A stretch of 64,000 bases of DNA from Steinernema hermaphroditum (taxonomy: Eukaryota; Nematoda; Chromadorea; Rhabditida; Steinernematidae): assembly GCA_030435675.1 (NCBI GenBank), contig CM059623.1, positions 4,552,012-4,616,011 on the forward strand, written 5' to 3'. Below the pieces are notes generated by a model that ran no database searches, was not told the origin of the DNA, and was given only the letters and a program-made list of their open reading frames with translations. Position numbers and translations under genes: made by a program. Position 1 is the stretch's first letter; every line of letters starts with the position of its first letter. Positions 43,351-55,900 of this stretch are shown here, piece after piece.

Positions 43351-44475
43351 CTACAGTAATTCCATCATTCGTTCCATGATGTCCTGCACGGTGTCCTTCA
43401 TGTTGACTTCACTGAAGTACTTTTGATGATGAGGAGTCAGCGCTGTGATCTCGTCCTTGGTCATGACGGAGAGAATCTTCCTGACCAGCTTGACCATTCG
43501 ACAGCGATCGGCGGTTAGGAACCATGTCTTAATTGCCGCGTTAGCAAGAGTCAGCAGATGCTTCTCGAAGAGCTGAATGGAGGTGTCGCACTGCAAGTAG
43601 TCAGCTAATTCCACGGCGTCTTTGAATATTTGGCTGTTGACGCCTGCAAATGCACCATGAACGTTTGGCTAAAGACTCGTCTTTACTTCGGAGATCGACG
43701 TCAATGCCGTGAAGCTGATAGAGAATCAAGATGAATGACCAGTAAGGGCCTTTCTCGAGTTCGCACATTTGCTGTGAGTGTTCTGTGTAGTGGTCTAAGT
43801 TAAAGAGACCCTCGAAGTAGGCACAGTGGAAGCCGAGAATCTGATAAGACTGATCAAATAGAAAGTAGCGGCCTTCCTACCGCTCTGGGGACGTAGACGA
43901 CTTTGTTCTCAGAGCAGAGCTTAATTGGAAAGTCCGCAGAATTGGGTCTTAAATCGCTGAGATCATAAACGCACGATCTGGATTCAAAGTTTCATGCTCA
44001 GTCATAGATGGTGACGGGGACCTGTAGAAGCGGACGCTCAGGTACACTGTCAGAGTGTCGGACCTCGCGAGTGGGTCGTCCAGAGTTCGCAAAATCTGCG
44101 ATGAAAAGAAGGACGTCGAGTTCATTACCTAAATAACTACATAAAGATCAGTGGAGTGTTGCATTACAGTTTGCTTTAGAATTTCGTTGTTCACGTCGTG
44201 CTTTACAGTGAGCACATACTTCCAGCTCACCCAGTAGAGTTTCGAGGCATAATTCATGAGATCGAGGGAGATGTCGATGTTGTTCCCTTCTCGCTTCTGG
44301 CAGTTCAACTGCCATTCGAGCTGATCGTCCCCGACAGTTTGGGGCGGACTGCGAAGTTCCGCATCACTAGCGAGGAACTCTTCCGCTGCAAGAAAGCTTG
44401 AAAGCAGAGGAGGCTTCTGTAGCCATGTGAATCAGAAACTACAACGTGACTCACGGCAGGAAATACGGCAAACTG
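43351..44475 (-). CDS. MATH-BTB type protein, possibly damaged
   Basis: Minus-strand exons in order: a MATH-like block (about 44,170-44,400; NIDISLDLMNYASKLYW, KYVLTVKHD), a short exon (ILRTLDDPLARSDTLTVYLS), BTB exons (LCSENKVVYVPRAILGFHCA, YFEGLFNLDHY, LILYQLHGIDVDLRS) and a C-terminal helical exon (43,351-43,614) ending MERMMELL. In C. elegans such proteins are substrate adaptors for cullin-3 ubiquitin ligases. The first MATH part fits only if the frame changes once near 44,335, so there is either a splice I cannot resolve, a sequencing error or real decay. It is head-to-head with a related gene at 44,630. Confidence 0.5.
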
Positions 44476-44629
44476 GTCGTCGTCATTTGGAAAATTCTCT
44501 TATCAACACATGACCACACCTTCGATTAGGCGTCTTTGACTCTTTAGTATTCACTATGTGCTCTGATGAAGCGCTTCATGTATATTTTTGTCTTACTTGA
44601 GTTTCTAATCTAAAGTTTTGGGTTCCTTA

Positions 44630-45685
44630 ATGATGAACAGCAACTTTTACACATTCGAGCTTCTTATCGCGAACGACGATTTCTTGACAAAGACGGAGTT
44701 CCGCAGTGAACCAATGGTCATTGAGCATCGGTTAGAATGCGAACTAATGTGCATGAAATAGACGACAAAAATGTAGAGCTATGGATAAATATGAGAAACT
44801 GGGAATTAAAACTGACTCGGTGCAAATGGAAGTGTTCTGTCCTCATCGGGAAAGAAGGTCACGATAGAAATGCAGAGAAGTACGAGGTGAGTTCTTTATG
44901 TTGATGAAGATACAGCAGTTGACTAGGTGACTAAAACTGAATCTTTTGGTCAGGCTTTCCGATTGAAACGAACACATTTCGCTCAAGTCTACAACTCCTT
45001 TGTTATGAATTGAACTAAATCTTCGCGCTCACAGGTAAGTAGTCTACTTCTTTTAGAACTGTTTGTCTAATTCAGGACGACAGTTTATGACCTAACTAGA
45101 TTTGCTCCCCATTACGCCGACTTTTTAGTCAAATTGGACAAAGGGACGGAGCTGTACGTCTCGAAGGCGGTAACGAAGACCGTCAGCATCTTTTGAAACA
45201 TTGAGCATTTAAATTCTGTCCACACATTCTTCCTTTTTTGACGAAGCTATCAACGGAGCGGAGAAAGATTCTGGGGGAACAGAATTAAAAGGCGTCGCGG
45301 ATTCTTCATTGATAATCCTCCTAGGGTTATTGTACGGACTGGAAGTCGAACTCGCATTGTGTAAGAATCACCGTGTCTTGGTCCGCAATTTGTTTTCATT
45401 GCAGTTGCGAGAAGCTGGCTAATAGACGTCTTTGAACTAGCTCATCGTTTCCAGTGCAAAACCGCCATTCGCCGTATTGAGACACAGTTGATGTCACCCG
45501 AAAACGACGATCTGAAGGCGTTGTTCAAAGGCGCTGATCGCTATCAACTGGTTCAGCTCACCAGAGAGATCCTCTCCACTCTGACGAAGGAGGAGATCAA
45601 AGCGTTATCACTCGAAAACAGTTTCAAAGATCCGTACTCTCCAGAAACAATGGCCGAAATCATCGACCGCTTTGTGGAATTGTAG
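44630..45685 (+). CDS. MATH-BTB type protein, divergent partner
   Basis: Begins MMNSNFYTFELLIANDDF (first ATG 44,630) and continues through MATH-like strands (VELWINMRNWELKL, KWKCSVLIGKE), a BTB-like part (HYADFLVKLDKGTELYVSKA; SLIILLGLLYGLEVEL) and a helical C terminus (WLIDVFELAHRFQCKT ... IIDRFVEL). The C terminus is clearly related to that of the minus-strand neighbour (QLTREILSTLTKEEIKAL against KLVRKILSVMTKDEITAL). Exon joins between about 44,710 and 45,240 are not all resolved, so the gene may be degraded. The shared upstream region is about 155 bases. Confidence 0.5.
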
Positions 45686-47740
45686 GCTGTGCCTCTCAAC
45701 GTTGACGAGCCACTGAACCGTTCGATGTGCAACAGGGATCAGCCGATATTGTAGTTTACTAAAGTGCTTTTGTTCTCCTGTTTTGTTCTGATAAAGTGCC
45801 AGTTCTATTGGATGGGACATGTAAATGTCAGCAATGTTGTCCAGCTCTTCGAGCTTTTTTCATTTGTGTCGATAGCGATCGGTCGGATCAGAAATGAGTT
45901 GAGTGAGCAGTCGTTCTTGGCCATTGATGTTGGTACAATGATGACCCCGGCTCTCTGAAGACCCGGAATACCAGGGAGCCGTAGTTCCACCTTCTGGCCA
46001 AGACGACCGTCATCATAGCCTACTGCTACTATGCCAGCCGTTGTGAAAAGATCCTACCTTGTTGAACTTCACCTCTGGTCTTCGGCCTGAATAGGGGACT
46101 TCACCTCTAGTCTTCGGCCTGAACCTGAATAATATCATATCATCTGCATTGCTGATCCAGCAACTCTTATCAGCAACCCTACTATACCTTTAGATTCGGC
46201 AACTGGTTGCTCATTCGGCTACCATTATCACTCCCTCAAATATTGCTGTTGATGACTACCTTTCGTTTGCATACGTTCTTTATGGTCTCAAAGAGATGGT
46301 CTCATTTGTGCAACCTGGAGAGCAGTTCAACGTAAACAGTTGTAGAGGGATGTTCCTGCGGGAGATACATCAATGGGTAGGCAGGTTTGAGGTTCAGGTC
46401 CGCATACCTTTGGCGGTAGTACAAAGGACATTTTGTGTGCTTTTTCACACTGCTTCCCCTCCGCTTTCTAATCCGCAACATCGTTCCATTTCCGCCCTCC
46501 CTCAACTTCCAGTCCCATTAGCGCCGAAGCGCCCGTGGCGCCGTTCTCCACCCCATCAACACCTTTTCCTTTCGTGTGCTACTTCGTCCGCGCCGCAAAA
46601 CAAGGGGGCGGCGAGCAGGCCTAAGAGGGCGCGATTAGTCAGAGGCCCGAGGCGGTGGCGGCGGCGAAAGTTATCGATCAAGCAGCACGAGTCGCGGCGC
46701 CTTATCCATCCATTATATTTGGAGGGACGACGACGAGGCACACGCATAAGCATATTCATCGACAGCTCGTCTTCGCGCCGGGACGCGCCGCCCCTGAAAC
46801 TCCGATTGTTTGCCCGCGGAACCGGCCTTTGTTTCGTGCAGCGCGGGGTTTTTCATCACCGCCACTGGCCCGATGGCCATCCCCTGGGTCCGCTGTGACG
46901 TCGAGGGCCGCTGGAAGACGATTCCGTCGAGGCGGGAAGATCTGGAGTTGTTTGTCTGCGTCGCAGTGTTCTGTTTGTCGTCTTAATGGTGAACGATTGC
47001 GTCTGGAGGGGGAGGCTAATTTGAAATGCAAATTTTGGACAAAATGTTACTTGAACTTGCTGGAAAAGGAGGTGTTGATAGAGGGTGCGGGACGGAATTT
47101 ACAGGGGCATTCACTTATAATTAGAATCCACTTGCTTTACTTTACTACTGTAGACTACTGTAGTTTTGGCAACATTTGAAGAAAGTATATTGTCACAGAA
47201 GTTGAAAATTCGTTCCATTTGTTTTTTGAAGGATGCATAATGTGGTTATGTCTAATGCAACATTCCAAAGTAGGATATTGCTTGAAGGCTTGTTAACTTC
47301 ATCGTAGTGATCTATCTCAAAACCCTTAAGAATCTTAATGATCCACTGAGAAGTACAGTTAAATTTCACGACCGAATCAAGTAGAGCGTTTGTCGTTGGA
47401 GACATTTTGTAAACAGATTTCTGTTCCGAACCACAAAAGTATGCGGAAATCGAAGCAGATGATACTTTTTAAACTTTTTGTATCAGCTGAGACAAGGCAT
47501 CAAACATTTCGAAGGAAAAAGCACAGTGGTAGACACATGAGGAAGTAATTGACAAATTTAATTAGCCTTTTCAAGTGGTTAAGGGTGCAGCTTCGCTATT
47601 TTTGCACTGTAGTACAAGTAATATGAAGAGCCTTTGCAAGACTAGTCTTGCATTAGTGTGCAACCTCTTCACTGGCTCTGCAAAGGATGTTCAGAGATGC
47701 TTGACCAGGAGCATTTGCTTCACATTCACGACTATCCATT
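45686..47740. other. Intergenic with repeats and a GC-rich block
   Basis: Bases 45,885-45,995 are a copy of the dispersed hairpin repeat. A 32-base unit is tandemly present twice at 46,066-46,123 (ACTTCACCTCTRGTCTTCGG). Bases about 46,490-46,960 are strongly GC-rich with long but featureless open frames on both strands; no start, intron or family feature supports coding. Confidence 0.45.
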
Positions 47741-47828
47741 TCTCTGCCTTCTCTGCCGCTGATCGGTCGCACCGATGATCGTAGACAGTCTCGTCTGCAT
47801 GGGGTGACGGTGGAAAGGCGGTGAGGTC
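47741..47828 (+). promoter_or_regulatory. Conserved U4 upstream block
   Basis: Same block as at 34,560, here with GATCGGTC in place of GACCGGTC, then GTAGACAGTCTCGTCTGCAT and GGTGAGGTC up to the RNA start. Confidence 0.6.
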
Positions 47829-47969
47829 AGCTTTGCGCAGAGGCGATAACGTGACCAATGAGGCTCAGCCGAGGTGCGTTTATTGCTGGTTGAAAACTTT
47901 CACCCAATTGCCCGCCACAGACTCTGAAACACGAGTTCTGTAGGCAATTTTTGGAAACCCCCAGGGGTT
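47829..47969 (+). ncRNA. U4 snRNA gene
   Basis: Full-length copy with all the features given for 34,640, including the Sm site AATTTTTGG and the terminal hairpin AACCCCCAGGGGTT. Its 3' flank (about 47,983-48,055) matches the reverse complement of 34,057-34,135, so about 85 bases of flank moved together with this gene and the truncated copy. Confidence 0.9.
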
Positions 47970-50900
47970 AATAATTCTTATTGGAAGCACTTAATTACAA
48001 CTTTCGGTCTTTGGTAGATCGGCTCTTTTTGTTCCGTTTTTCCGCGTTTCGCCATAGTATTCTAGCAGATTCTTGCCTTTACTCGCTGTGGGGCGTCTCT
48101 AGTTTCTTTGTTTTCTGACTGACTCAATCTTCGCTTCCATGGCGGCTAGAAACAAAGAAGAAGAGAGACAAGCCGCCAAATTGACTCGATTTCACGCTTC
48201 AGGCACAGGCTTATCGGAAAGACCACAGCCGAGAAACGAAGCAGTATATCAAGTAGTATGTGTCGTCGTTTTTTTGGTTTTTTAATTTATTCCTGGGCCG
48301 TTCTGCATATAGCGAGCTTCCGGATAGAATGACGCAGATATAAATTTCACTTTTTGTCACAAAAGGGTGTTAATTACCAGGCTTCTTGAAATTCTCAAGA
48401 CTATGTGCCCAGAGAGTCCAAACAAACGCCGAGACTCACGTCTCAAGAGTCCTATTTATAAATAGGAGCAGAGAGGACTTCCTCATCGAAATATCGATTT
48501 GAATTGTAATTGTAATGGCTTCCTAGGGAAGTTCCTCATTTGGAGATGAAATTGGAGAAATCGGATTGCTCGGGCATTACATTTGTATCCACTAATGAGC
48601 GCTGCAATTAGACCTTTTTTGACTTTTCTCTTGTTACGAAGTTGACCTAAGGGAGCACACGACCAGTCTCGGGACCAACGGAAGTGAACAGGATGTCTCG
48701 AAAAAGGCCCTTTAGACGGATGACTAGGAAGTCAATTGACCGGTGAGACCGGTCGGAAAACAAAGGAAACCAACCGATTTCACCAGTCTGAATCTCTTAA
48801 TGGCTTCCTTGATGTCTGCTAGACTCTCTACCGTACCCTTCTGTGACAGCCTTATAGCATCGCCCCGATCTCATGGCACAACAAACTTCTTTCGTTTGCA
48901 TGATGCTCCACTCTGTGACTGTGACCAACGATAAGAGTGTGAATCAACTCGAAAGGCACGTCATTTTAGTTGTGACGAACTGTTCAATTGTTTACTCATC
49001 AGCTTAACGCTCGTTTCATGCAAGATTCGTCAGATTTCCAAGAAAGTACCCCCTCAATTTTGTGATTTTCTCTTGTTTCCGTAGTTACGACCTTTTTATG
49101 CTTTATGGGAGCACTTCAACTCTGCGTTTCGCAACGCTTCCGTCGGTCCATTAAAGGCCTTTTAGAAAAACGTCTGCATGAACATGTGTGGTCGAGTTGG
49201 TTGGCATATTTGCATGCTTTCTACTGTGTAGTGCACCCAACTGTCTTCGTGAGTCATCTCAATCGAAAGAGCGGTGACCAAAGAAAGGGTGCAGGATCAA
49301 CATTTCACGATGATCGTAAACTTGCAAGACATAAAATGTCATCCGTGAAAAGTAGCCCTAAAGTGGGGGAGAAAACTTGTATCTTTACATATAAGCAAAA
49401 GGTTCTATCCAAGCACGTAAAAGGATCTAATTCCAAGCACATCCATCCATCAGATGAATCTTCTTCCATTCCTATCCAGCATTTCTCACCTCCCACCGCC
49501 GAACACCACCGACATCCCTCCATTCCCTCCAGAACGCACGTGCGAAAGCCCATTCGTATTTCCGAGATTCTCTTAACGCCTTCCGCCGCCGTTTCCCCAC
49601 ACGCAGCGCCTCGGGCATGCTCGAAAGGACCTCTGTTTGTTTATGCGTGCTCTCTGTTTTGTGAGTCTTCTTCGCAGCCGTCCGTTGCCATTTGAAACGT
49701 CCGCCCAGAGGCTCTTCGCTTCCTGACTCACCGATTGTTCTCTGTGCACACACATTTTTTGGCGTCCCATCGCCAGCTGTATGTATTTGCAGCGCCATCC
49801 GGCGTCCGCTTTTATGGGATTGTTTGCTGCTGGCCGGCTGCGGTGGGCCATTAGCCCCCGCGGCGGCGCAATTTCGCCCACAAATCATAGCCAACTTCGC
49901 GGGCCGCGTGATTCAGCGCCTCTTGATGACGCCTCGCCGAAGTGCCAAGAGGGGAAACCGCGCCGAGCTTGTTTGTTTTAATTACTTTCCCACCCATCTC
50001 CGCTTCCGGCCACCCGGCTCGACGTGGCCAACTAAGAAGGCCCGACAGAGAGCGAGAGTCGTCCACGCCAAATTAGGCTTGCGGGCGCCGTCGGACGCGG
50101 TCCCGCCGCGTCGTGCTCGCTTGGTTGCCACGGGGGGATAGATTAGTGCCCGACGCGGAGTGCGCCGCCGCTGGTAGCCGTGGTTCCGGCCCGCGGGCCG
50201 ACCTACCCAAAAAGACGAATAATCGATGTTTATTTTCGCTCGTTCTCTCTCTGTTTTCGGCTCCTCCGATTCGGCCGATTTCGCGAAAACAAATCCCTTC
50301 TCCGGACTCGTCCTCCGACGGACTTTCCATTCTTTTGTTTACGCGCCTTTTGGATGAGCCGGCGTGTGTAAACAGATCCCGGAGGAGAGGAGGAGAAAGG
50401 CAAAAACGCAGATAAAATTATGGATAAGTGGCCGTGTAGGCCGATGTTTTGGATGGAGTGTTAATGTTCGGTGCTTGGAGGAGGAGACGAGGTGCTGGCG
50501 AAGAGGCTCAGGAGTCTTTCGGGAAGATCCGCCTCTGGACGAGGCGTTCAGGAGTGAATTCATATTCTATGTTGCATATTGATTTCCGATGGGAACTGAC
50601 AGGAAAGAAGCCCGGAGTGATAGTTTTTTGTTATGCAAATGAATTCACTCTTCGACGTGAGGGTTCGACTCTGAGATATTTGAGTCAGTTTCGCACGGGT
50701 TGGATAAGTCAAAATGCGTAGCTGGATCGTAATTCAATCGGCCATTTATCGGCGCTCGGTAATACTGTGTACTGAAATGTCTCAGCGATGATTGGATGCA
50801 TATTGGTAACGATCTTCCAGTATCTTTTACTGGAAAATCTCCCCACCTTATTATTAGTGAACGTGTAAAAAGTAGTGCACTTAAAAATTAGAAGAAAAAC

Positions 50901-51140
50901 ACAAAACTATCACTAATTACCATTTATGGTCTTTGCATATCAACGTTTTCTATGCCTTCTCTGGGCACTTTCTTGCAATTCCCCACTGGAGAAGAACTAA
51001 ATATTTCTTTCTGTTCGCTGACTCACAACTACAAAGTGTGCCCCAAAGGACGTGCACAGACAGACAGTCTCTTGTCTAGATACTTGTCCAGGAGCATTCA
51101 CTATCGGATTCCTCGTGCGTACTGGTCGGTCGACTGTCCA
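47970..51140. other. Intergenic, 3.2 kb, no supported gene
   Basis: A 50-codon frame at 48,139 (MAARNKEEERQAAKL) is too short to call. Bases about 49,690-50,340 are GC-rich (CG-dense) with overlapping open frames on both strands and no family feature. A loose phrase with GACCGGTGAGACCGGTC lies at 48,737. Confidence 0.45.
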
Positions 51141-51230
51141 TTTCTCTGTCTTCTCTGTCGCCGACCGGTCACTCCGCTGCCCGTAGACAGTCTCGTTTGC
51201 ATGAGGTGACGGTGGAGAGGCGGTGAGGTC
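51141..51230 (+). promoter_or_regulatory. Conserved U4 upstream block
   Basis: Same block as at 34,560: GACCGGTCACTCCGCTGCCCG, GTAGACAGTCTCGTTTGCAT, GGAGAGGCGGTGAGGTC ending at the RNA start. It is closest in detail to the 34,560 copy. Confidence 0.6.
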
Positions 51231-51371
51231 AGCTTTGCGCAGAGGCGATAACGTGACCAATGAGGCTCAGCCGAGGTGCGTTTATTGCTGGTTGAAAACT
51301 TTCACCCAATTGCCCGCCACAGACTCTGAAACACGAGTTCTGTAGGCAATTTTTGGAAACCCCCAGGGGTT
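51231..51371 (+). ncRNA. U4 snRNA gene
   Basis: Full-length; 5' stem-loop, central domain, Sm site AATTTTTGG and terminal hairpin AACCCCCAGGGGTT all present. No mismatch to the 47,829 copy was seen within the RNA. Confidence 0.9.
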
Positions 51372-52918
51372 AATAATCTAAGCAAAACAATACGGCTGAA
51401 AATGTTTTTTTTCTCAATGTTGACAGAGATATGATTGCTGCATTTCTGTTCAAAGATTCCTTGAAAGGTAAGTCCCTCAATTCGTGTAGCTTCTTGAAAT
51501 CACACCTTGAAATGATTATGTTAAAGATGAATTCTCCTCTTTTATCATCAATTTTTCATTAGCTTTTACGAAACGAACTTCGCAATCCCATTGTCTTTTT
51601 TTTGTCCAGGATCAGCGAAGTAATAGCATTAAGAGAAGATCCCTCCAAGGGTTAGTTGCAGAAACTGCGAAAGATTAAGTTCGGTTTCTCAGGAATTCGC
51701 TGCTGAGTGCTCACTGTGACAATACTTCACTTTTCCAACTTTCTGCATGTCACATTAAAGGAATTTCCAAAGCTTTGTCGTGTCCGACTCTCTCCATTCC
51801 CATCATCGAGTCTAACCATTCATCCCCAAATGTCGTGGACTATGACGTGTGCTGAACGTCACGCTTCCTACGCCATTCCCCTTCCGCTGGCACTCTTCAG
51901 ATCTTTTTTGGAGTTAATTTGTTCCAGTATGTTTGATGTGAAATCGGGAACGATCGGGAACTGCTATGGACTACTCATAGCTCTGTTTAAAGCATTTCTG
52001 GACCAACCATCGTGAAAAGGAAAGATCTTCCTAGGACGCCATAGATCACATCCTGTCGTTTCTAAAATTTGCTATTTTGACGAAAACATGTGAGATTATG
52101 ACGCCTCCGCGACACATCACTTCGACCATAAAGTTCACTTAATACTGAACATTTCTGACAAACGAGCCGTTTTGGTTTGGCCACGCTGACCGGAAGTGGA
52201 CTTCTAAGCAAAGGCAACCTCTTTGGAGCCACTAAATCACACGCAAACGCGTTCAAAAATCACTTTTCTCACAAAAATAGCGCAGATTATGACGTCTTCC
52301 CCTCCTCTCTTTCCGCCTTTTCCGTTTTTTGTGTCTTCGGCAAGTGCAAACTACACAAACAAGCTCTCCGCTGCGCTCCTTCGCGCCTCCGTAAACAAAG
52401 ACGACCACTGTCCGGCTGGACAGGCTGGCGGTGCCCGCCCTAACCACGGGTACCCACCGACCGGCCAGTGATCGAAGCGGCGGCGTGGTCTCCGTTCACG
52501 CGGATTACGCAATCGATCGGCGCCGTTTTTGCATAATCCTCGCCTCATAGACTCGGGGCCGGACTTCTGACTCCGGCCCCGAGTCCATTGTTTTATCGCG
52601 CCGGGACCCGTCCCTGTTCGGCGTGCTTCGCTCCTCATTATCCGCCGATAATATTCGCGCGTGCGCCGCGCGCTCCTATCGATCGATTCGCCTCCGACTC
52701 CGTGTCCTTCTTCTGCCCGTCTCCTTCGTCTCCGACTCCATCCATCTTCGCCGGGCTTCTTCCTTTCCCTTCTTCTTCGTCTCATTCCGCGTTTTCCACG
52801 GAAATTGCGAATTTGCATTCATAATTCAGAGCGCCTCCGCTTCGACTCCAACTTCGGCGTCCTCCGCCGGCGTCGCCCCGACTTCTGTATTTCCCTAACC
52901 AAGGCTCCCGACACGACG
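51372..52918. other. Upstream region of syntaxin
   Basis: No protein gene recognised. A phrase GCGCAGATTATGACGTCTTCC/GAGATTATGACGCC recurs at about 52,091 and 52,279, so 52,080-52,300 holds a diverged repeat. Bases about 52,440-52,918 are GC- and pyrimidine-rich, probably the syntaxin promoter and 5' leader. Confidence 0.4.
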
Positions 52919-55900
52919 ATGCGGGATCGACTAGCGGCGCTCCAGGCGGTAAGTCGCTCTATTCTCTATCCCCGTTATGCTAATGTCCCGGGAACAGTCA
53001 GAGCTGACTCTTCCCGGGCGCTGATAACGAGAGCTGAGTCGGAATATCGATTTTATCGCTTTTTGCGGCGTCGATTGGAATGCACCGTTTGGTTTGGGAT
53101 AAAAATCAAACCGGAATGTAAACAATGAAGAGACGTACGATGAGAAACTTTTTCAGAGCGCTCGCTTACACGGGGTGTGGGAAATGACAACGAAAGTTAC
53201 ACATAGGGAAAGGTGTTTGATCCAAGATTGATGGAGACTAAGCTGCATAGTCGCTGGGCAAATCAACAATGATTATTGAAAATGTGAAAAAGACCACCCT
53301 GAATGGCTTCTCAATGAGCACATATCACTGAGAAGGGCACAATTAAAGGTGCCCCCGCTGTTCCCGATGATATTTGGTACACTAGTACTACTATTATTCC
53401 TGCAAAATATTAACTGTCCATGACCACCCTAGGCATACTAAAAACGCATATTATCCGCCCTCAGCGAGGACATATCCGTTTCTTACCGACGATTTCCAAG
53501 TCACATACTTAAGCTCGTAGTTTCGTTTTATTTTTCAAAGTGTTCATGGGTACTTCCTAGAGAAAGGGGCCTGACAAATCATTATTCCAGATGTTCTTCA
53601 GACATATGTCGCTTGTGGCTCCCATAAAACATTATTTTCAAAAGCGTATTTGGTTTTTAAAAAATATCAAAGGAGACTGTTTGTTTAACTGCAAAGTCGA
53701 CCAACGCCACTTTTCAAATTTTAAGCATTCTGACATTTCTGTGCCGGAAAACAGACGTGGATACTTCCTTGCACATGGCTTATGTCTAGACAAGCGGCTA
53801 TTCGTGAAAAACAAAGAGATTAGTTCATTGCTTGCGATGCACTTTTCTTTTTCTTTCGAAGCTGAAGCAGATGTTTCATAAAAGCGTTTTGTTGTTTTAG
53901 TCATATTTCTCCAAAACTGTGTCTATCTCCATCGATATTTCCACCGCTTTCCTTAGATTTACTATCAACACATTTACTCTTGTTTACTTCAACCGTGTGA
54001 AAGTGAAACATTGCATTCCCACGCCCTTCCACAGCCTGACCTCACCTCATCTTCTTGTTTTCCCGCGCCTCGGAACGCGCGTCGCAATCGAATTAAGCGA
54101 AAATAAAAGGACATCGATTATCCAATCTGAAATTCTCAGACGCGAGAGAACGCGGCAGATATGGAGATTAATGGCTCTAAGAGGGGATGTCGATGCTGAG
54201 ATTAGGGGATGAAAGAAAGTTGGATGGAGAGAGACCACTCTCATGGCTACATTAAGACAATTGGGCGAGACAGGACGAGAGTTATTCAGTTCGAAAGGGC
54301 TTGGCACATGCATGAACCCGGTTGAATTAAGATTAAACCTAGGAGTTCATGCGATCTAGAAGAAAATTCACTACTCTGTTCCTAACGATGTTTCTAACAA
54401 GCCCTACAACCTGGGTCTAGAATCTAGGACAACAGAAAAGTGGGGAGGAGTGAGCAAAAAGAGTCGAATATCACAAACGATTAATAAAATATTTACATGA
54501 TACTGATATGGAAATGAAGGCCACATAAAGGTCAAAAGAGTCCCAGAAATAACAACTAAAAAGTCACAGAAACTACGAAATCGACCTTGTTAACAACTCC
54601 CTATCTTGTTAGTTGTAGGGTTCTACTTGTAGGACTTAGCTCTACTTGATCAGTGCACCTGTCTTCCGAACAGTTACAATATCAGGAAGAACCACTTTGT
54701 TCTGATGATCAAGTCCAAAAATTAGACCAATATATAATTCTTTCATTGTTGAATCAGTGGATGCGCTTTTGGATGAGTTGGCCGATCGGTATCTCGCTCA
54801 TCTGAATTCCGAATGGCTTTCAAGATGTCTGCTAGACTTCTGTCTAGATTCCATTTTTACTGCATCAAATCCGGTTCTCTCGAAAATGTTTTCGCATCAT
54901 GTGTGAGATGAATAAAAACGAAACGACACAAATATAGAAATAGGAGTGATATCAATGTGGACCTAATCCGGGATTGAACTTATTTTCCTGAAAAGTGCGT
55001 GGTTTGGGAGCGCAAAAGCGCCCAATTTACAAAAAAGGTTGATTTGAAGAATTTTAATGTGACTGAAACAGACCAAAAGCCTTCAGTCGTGAGAGAATGC
55101 AGTCCGTCACGCAACGACTGGTGTTAAGATTTGGGGTGCCAGTCAAGAGACCGGTCGAGTGGGGTTCATCTTTATCAACAATCACACCTTTTATATATAC
55201 AGTCGTAGACACGTCTAAGTCAGTCTACCCAGCAATTGGTATTTGTTAGAAGAAGGTTATGTACACATGATAAGGATAAGAGTAGCTCTTCGGGATCAAA
55301 ATCGCCTTTGAGATTCCCCCTCCCTCAAAGCACTCCGTTTCAGGCGCGTTCCGAAGACGAACATGACGACGACCTGGCGGCGCTGGAAGCCGGCCAGGGC
55401 CAGTTCATGGAGGACTTCTTCGAGCAGGTGGAGGAGATCCGCGGCAGCGTGGACATGATCGCGCAGAACGTGGAGGAGGTGAAGAAGAAGCACTCCGAGA
55501 TCCTCTCCAACCCAGTCAACGACCCAAGTAGGTCCCACGGTGGAATAGGCCAGCACTGAAGGCATCTTTAGAGACGAAGGAGGAGCTGGACGAGCTGATG
55601 GCGGTGATCAAGAAGACGGCAAACAAAGTGAGGGGGAAGCTGAAATGTGAGTGATTCTTGCCGGGGACGATTCCCCCATCAGCGCCCGTCTTTGCTTCAG
55701 TGATCGAGAACAATATCGAGCACGACGAGACCAGCGGCGGCTCCAGCGCCGACCTCCGCATCCGCAAGACCCAGCACTCCACGCTGAGCAGGAAGTTCGT
55801 CGAGGTGATGACCGACTACAATAAGACGCAGACCGACTACCGCGAGAGGTGTAAGGGCCGCATCCAGCGACAGCTCGATATCGGTGAGTAGGACGCTTTG

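Noticed and set aside
46296..46898. 200-codon open frame in a GC-rich block
   Set aside because: Both strands are open there because the block is GC-rich; no intron, signal or family feature, and arginine-rich low-complexity product.
52351..52818. 155-codon minus-strand frame upstream of syntaxin
   Set aside because: Arg/Glu/Gly-rich text typical of GC-rich leader sequence read backwards; overlaps the likely promoter of syntaxin.
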